DNA from: JBQSUQ01 sp052384575
GTDB taxonomy: Bacteria > Pseudomonadota > Gammaproteobacteria > Enterobacterales > Pasteurellaceae
DNA: 64,000 nt
Strand: one strand, 5' to 3'
NCBI GenBank assembly: GCA_052384575.1
Contig: JBQSUQ010000004.1
Shown here: piece after piece, positions 60,866-64,000 of the stretch
Numbering within the stretch: position 1 is the first letter of the stretch
Layout: every line of letters starts with the position of its first letter
Position numbers and translations under genes: made by a program
The notes under the pieces: generated by a model
What the model was told of the DNA's origin: nothing
Seen by the model: only the letters and a program-made list of their open reading frames with translations
Databases searched by the model: none

Positions 60866-61192
60866 ATGATGAAAAAACAAACGCAAAAATATTTAGATCA
60901 ACTCCAACAAACCTTGCAAGAACTTGCCTTTTGGCAAAGTATGCCGCCTTCGGCAGAAGCCTTATCTAGCACTGAACCTTTTGCTATCGATCATTTAAGT
61001 GCAACGGAATGGTTGCAATGGATTTTTATTCCAAGAATGACCGCACTTTGTGAGAGTGAGCTACCATTACCTCGTAATATGGCAATATCGCCTTATATTG
61101 AAGAAGCATTGAAAGATCACGAGCAATTGGCGAAATTGTTAGCGCCAATTCTTGCGATTGAACAGTTATTACAAGGCGAACAACGTGCTTGA
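60866..61192 (+). CDS. yqcC: YqcC-family protein (DUF446)
   Basis: 108-aa small helical protein with PFAIDHLSATEWLQWIFIPRM, matching the YqcC signature of E. coli, and LPLPRNMAISPYIEEAL. Family function is unknown. It is typically adjacent to truC, as here (8-base overlap). I chose the first of tandem ATGs at 60866. An earlier GTG at 60803 overlaps no ribosome-binding site and would lengthen it beyond family length. Confidence 0.85.
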   Translation: MMKKQTQKYLDQLQQTLQELAFWQSMPPSAEALSSTEPFAIDHLSATEWLQWIFIPRMTALCESELPLPRNMAISPYIEEALKDHEQLAKLLAPILAIEQLLQGEQRA

Positions 61193-61901
61193 AATTTTAT
61201 ATCAAGATGAGTTTATCATCGCGGTAAATAAACCTGCGGGAATGTTGGTGCATCGCAGTTGGCTCGATCCTCATGAAACGCAGTTTGTGATGCAAACATT
61301 AAGGGATCAAATTGGACAACATGTTTTTCCAATTCATCGCTTAGATCGCCCCACTTCAGGTGTTCTATTATTTGCTTTAAACCCTGAAATTGCCAATTTG
61401 TTGTGCCAGCAATTTGAAAATAAAGTGGTAGAAAAGTCTTATTTGGCTGTGGTGCGTGGCTATTTAACGGGCGAGGAAAAAATTGATTATCCTTTGAAAG
61501 TACAAAGAGATAAAATTGCGGATAAGTTTGCTCAGCAAGAAAAAGAAGCACAAAGTGCGGTGACAATTTATCAAGGTTTACAACAAGCTGAAATGCCTTG
61601 GTCGGTAGGAAAATATCAAACATCGCGTTATTCTCTTGTGCGTTTAATGCCACAAACAGGGCGAAAACATCAGCTTCGTCGCCATATGAAGCATATTTTT
61701 CATCCTATTTTGGGCGATACTCAATATGGTGATTTACATCAAAATCGCGCATTAACTCAGCATACAGAAGTTGCGCGATTAATGTTGCATGCAGAAAGGC
61801 TAGCTTTTTCTCATCCCGTAACAGAACAACACTTGACCATTCAAGCAGGATTAGATTTGCAATGGCAAAGACTGTTTGAACGGTTTAATTGGACTATTTA
61901 A
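61185..61901 (+). CDS. truC: tRNA pseudouridine-65 synthase TruC
   Basis: 238-aa RluA-type pseudouridine synthase that isomerises U65 in tRNA-Ile1 and tRNA-Asp in E. coli. The catalytic motif HRLDRPTSGVLLF contains the nucleophilic Asp; TGRKHQLRRHM is the other conserved block. The start GTG at 61185 lies within the end of yqcC (8-base overlap) and gives LEILYQDEF, matching E. coli MLEILYQDE. A TTG 11 codons upstream is less likely. Confidence 0.93.
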   Translation: MLEILYQDEFIIAVNKPAGMLVHRSWLDPHETQFVMQTLRDQIGQHVFPIHRLDRPTSGVLLFALNPEIANLLCQQFENKVVEKSYLAVVRGYLTGEEKIDYPLKVQRDKIADKFAQQEKEAQSAVTIYQGLQQAEMPWSVGKYQTSRYSLVRLMPQTGRKHQLRRHMKHIFHPILGDTQYGDLHQNRALTQHTEVARLMLHAERLAFSHPVTEQHLTIQAGLDLQWQRLFERFNWTI

Positions 61902-61942
61902 TTTATTGTTAGATTGGCAAATATCAAATTAAGGAGAATATT

Positions 61943-64000
61943 ATGTCAACAATTGTTTTAGCATTAGGCGATCTCTCTTGTGGACATTGCGTTAAAGCAG
62001 TGCAAAAAGTGCTAACAAATATGGAGGGCGTAGAGCAAGCAGAGGTAAGTTTACAGTTTGCCAAAATCGTGGGCGAAGTCGATGCGCAAAAATTAATTGA
62101 TACTATTGTTGAGGCTGGTTATCAAGCCAAACTTGCACAAGCGGACGCTTTATTGGCGTTATCGGGTTTGAACTGCGGACACTGTGTGAAAAGCGTGGAA
62201 AAAGCTTTAAGTGCGGTGGAAAATTTGGATGTTTTTGAAGTCAGCAAAACTGAAGCTAAACTTTATGGCAAGTTAGATGTAAACAATGCAATAAAAGCCA
62301 TTATTGACGCCGGATTCGAGGCGGAATTAGTGACTAGCCCAAAGTCTGATCTACCAACACAAACCTGTACAGAGCCTGATCCTGTGGTGGTAGAGCTAAA
62401 AAATGATCAGGCAATCAATGACGAGCTGCCACAATATCATTTTCTATTGACGGGAATGAGCTGTGCAGCTTGTGTCGCTAAAGTGCAAAAAGCCATACAA
62501 GCAGTGGACAATGTGCAATATGTACAAGTTAATCTTGCTGAATCCACTGCATTAGTCAATGGTGAAATCGATCCTCAACATGTAATTCAATCTGTTGTTC
62601 ATGCGGGTTATGGTGCAGAACTCATTGAAGATGAACAAACTCACCGAGAAAAGCAACACCATTTTATTCAATCGGAAATAAAGCAACGTCGTTGGCAGGC
62701 CATATTGGCTTTATTGGTTGGATTTGGCTTGTTTTTCTGGATGATTTTGGGCGGACAAACACAAGTCACGCCACAAAACCAGCAAAATTGGCTCATCGTT
62801 AGTTTCGTTGTTCTCGTTGTTATTGGATTAACTGGTGGGCATTTTTATCGACGAGCTTGGCAAAATTTACGTAATCGTACCGCTACCATGGATACTTTAG
62901 TCGCCTTAGGTACTGGTATGGCTTGGCTTTATTCCACTGTACTGGTATTGAATGTGGATTTTTTCCCAGAACATTCTCGCCATCTGTATTTTGAAAGTAG
63001 CGCTATGATTATTGGATTAATCAATGTGGGTAAAATGCTTGAAGCGAAAGCGAAGCAACGTTCTTCTAAGGCGTTGGAACGCTTATTGGATTTAACCCCT
63101 AAAACCGCGAGAGTTGTGGGCGAGCAAGGTGAATATGATTTGCCTATTCAACAGGTACAAACCCAGATGATTTTGCGTTTACAGACTGGAGATCGTGTTT
63201 CGGTTGATGGTTCAGTTATTCAAGGTGAAGCTTGGATTGATGAGAGTATGCTTACTGGTGAGCCATTGGCGATACATAAGCAAATTGGCGATAAGGTCAG
63301 CGCCGGAACGGTAGTCAATGATGGGACCTTATTATTTCGTGCAGAGCAGGTCGGTAAGCAAACCAAATTAGCCAATATTATTCGTTTAGTGCGTCAGGCA
63401 CAAAGTAGTAAACCTAAAATTGGGCAATTAGCTGATCAAATCGCGAATTGGTTTGTGCCAGTGGTGATTGTGATTGCACTCATCGCTGCGATAACTTGGT
63501 ATTTAATTACCCAACAAATTGCCTATGCTTTTGTGGTTTTAACCACCGTTCTTATTATTGCTTGCCCATGTGCTTTAGGCTTAGCCACTCCAATGTCGAT
63601 TATTGCTGGCGTTGGTCGTGCGGCAGAATTAGGCATATTAGTTCGTGATGCCGATGCGTTACAAAAAGCATCACAAGCGGATACCATTGTTTTTGACAAA
63701 ACCGGTACGCTAACGGAAGGTAAGCCGCAGGTGACGGACATTTATACCTTCAATGGTTTTGATGAAAAAAGTGCGGTGCAATTTGCGGCAAGTTTGGAGC
63801 AAGGGGCGAATCATCCTTTAGCAAAAGCCATTTTGGATTATGCACAAGACATGGCATTGGAAGAACCACAACAATTTAGTACATTAAAAGGGATGGGGGT
63901 AAAAGGGCATATCGCTAACAAAATGGTGCTGTTGGGCAATGCAAAATTTTTACAACAGCACGAAATTGATGTACAAATTGCGGAACATGAATTTACTCAA
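61943..64000 (+). CDS. copA: Copper-exporting P1B ATPase CopA, 3' truncated by window edge
   Basis: 686 residues are visible and the frame is open to the end. The N-terminus has three heavy-metal-associated domains with CxxC sites: SCGHC (about 12-16), NCGHC (about 78) and SCAAC (about 172). Membrane helices begin near residue 250. The metal-channel CPC is in IIACPCALGLATP, the phosphorylation motif is DKTGTLTEG and the TGEP loop is present. AGGAG precedes the ATG. Cu+ (or Ag+) is expected from CPC. It would keep cytosolic copper low. Confidence 0.95.
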   Translation, partial: MSTIVLALGDLSCGHCVKAVQKVLTNMEGVEQAEVSLQFAKIVGEVDAQKLIDTIVEAGYQAKLAQADALLALSGLNCGHCVKSVEKALSAVENLDVFEVSKTEAKLYGKLDVNNAIKAIIDAGFEAELVTSPKSDLPTQTCTEPDPVVVELKNDQAINDELPQYHFLLTGMSCAACVAKVQKAIQAVDNVQYVQVNLAESTALVNGEIDPQHVIQSVVHAGYGAELIEDEQTHREKQHHFIQSEIKQRRWQAILALLVGFGLFFWMILGGQTQVTPQNQQNWLIVSFVVLVVIGLTGGHFYRRAWQNLRNRTATMDTLVALGTGMAWLYSTVLVLNVDFFPEHSRHLYFESSAMIIGLINVGKMLEAKAKQRSSKALERLLDLTPKTARVVGEQGEYDLPIQQVQTQMILRLQTGDRVSVDGSVIQGEAWIDESMLTGEPLAIHKQIGDKVSAGTVVNDGTLLFRAEQVGKQTKLANIIRLVRQAQSSKPKIGQLADQIANWFVPVVIVIALIAAITWYLITQQIAYAFVVLTTVLIIACPCALGLATPMSIIAGVGRAAELGILVRDADALQKASQADTIVFDKTGTLTEGKPQVTDIYTFNGFDEKSAVQFAASLEQGANHPLAKAILDYAQDMALEEPQQFSTLKGMGVKGHIANKMVLLGNAKFLQQHEIDVQIAEHEFTQ

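Overview
The window is about 39-40 % GC Pasteurellaceae chromosome and almost certainly comes from a Haemophilus species. The best evidence is the dense scatter of the Hin-type DNA uptake signal sequence (core AAGTGCGGT or its complement ACCGCACTT). It occurs dozens of times, inside genes and as inverted pairs that double as terminators. The proteins are Haemophilus-like throughout, but the gene order is a mosaic compared with what I remember of H. influenzae Rd, so I do not name a species. There is no phage, insertion sequence, CRISPR array or plasmid gene. This is core chromosome with a few accessory insertions, and no gene-free stretch exceeds 300 bases.

Layout. 1-2834: lipoprotein export ABC transporter LolCDE (lolC cut by the window edge), then aroG (DAHP synthase). 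4072-8292 (minus): a NIF3-family protein and a four-gene Mn/Fe ABC transporter with a Fur-like operator. 8372-9456 (minus): tusE and yccA. 9602-11139: tRNA-Ser, a repeat-rich lipoprotein gene with a non-canonical start codon, and tRNA-Gly/tRNA-Leu. 11218-18077 (minus): pgsA and uup-parE-parC. 18346-20812 (minus): dksA-pcnB-folK. 21078-27050 (plus): comEC/rec2, msbA, lpxK, kdsB. 27212-31870 (plus): a DUF4198 periplasmic protein, uvrC, a uracil-DNA-glycosylase-fold protein, a small UPF0181 protein and selD. 32009-36417 (minus): xseB-ispA-dxs and a TyrP-type permease. 36602-38056: thiI. 38118-39343 (minus): zinc-independent L36/L31 paralogues and a methyltransferase. 39369-42493: gloB, dacB, greA, yhbY. 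42599-48781 (plus): rlmE, ftsH, a TPR-glycosyltransferase, folP, glmM. 48903-52798 (minus): ppc and purR. 53053-54363: an orphan beta-helix protein. 54438-60779 (minus): cydC, cydD, trxB, cnoX and a DUF2310 gene. 60866-64000 (plus): yqcC, truC and the 5' part of a copper ATPase gene.

Functional themes are envelope building (Lol, MsbA-LpxK-KdsB, PgsA, DacB, GlmM, IspA/Dxs), metal and redox homeostasis (Mn/Fe uptake, CopA, CydDC, TrxB, CnoX, selenophosphate synthase, zinc-free ribosomal proteins), tRNA modification (TusE, ThiI, TruC, SelD) and DNA topology, repair and uptake (ParCE, UvrC, Rec2).

Most notable observations: a lipoprotein gene whose only well-placed initiation codon is ATA; pcnB with a probable ATT start, as in E. 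coli; selD with an in-frame TGA (selenocysteine) and a matching SECIS-like hairpin; tandem strong and weak TyrR boxes before the tyrosine permease; an uptake sequence forming the ribosome-binding region of the DNA-uptake gene rec2; and two accessory genes (beta-helix protein, TPR-glycosyltransferase) placed among conserved genes.
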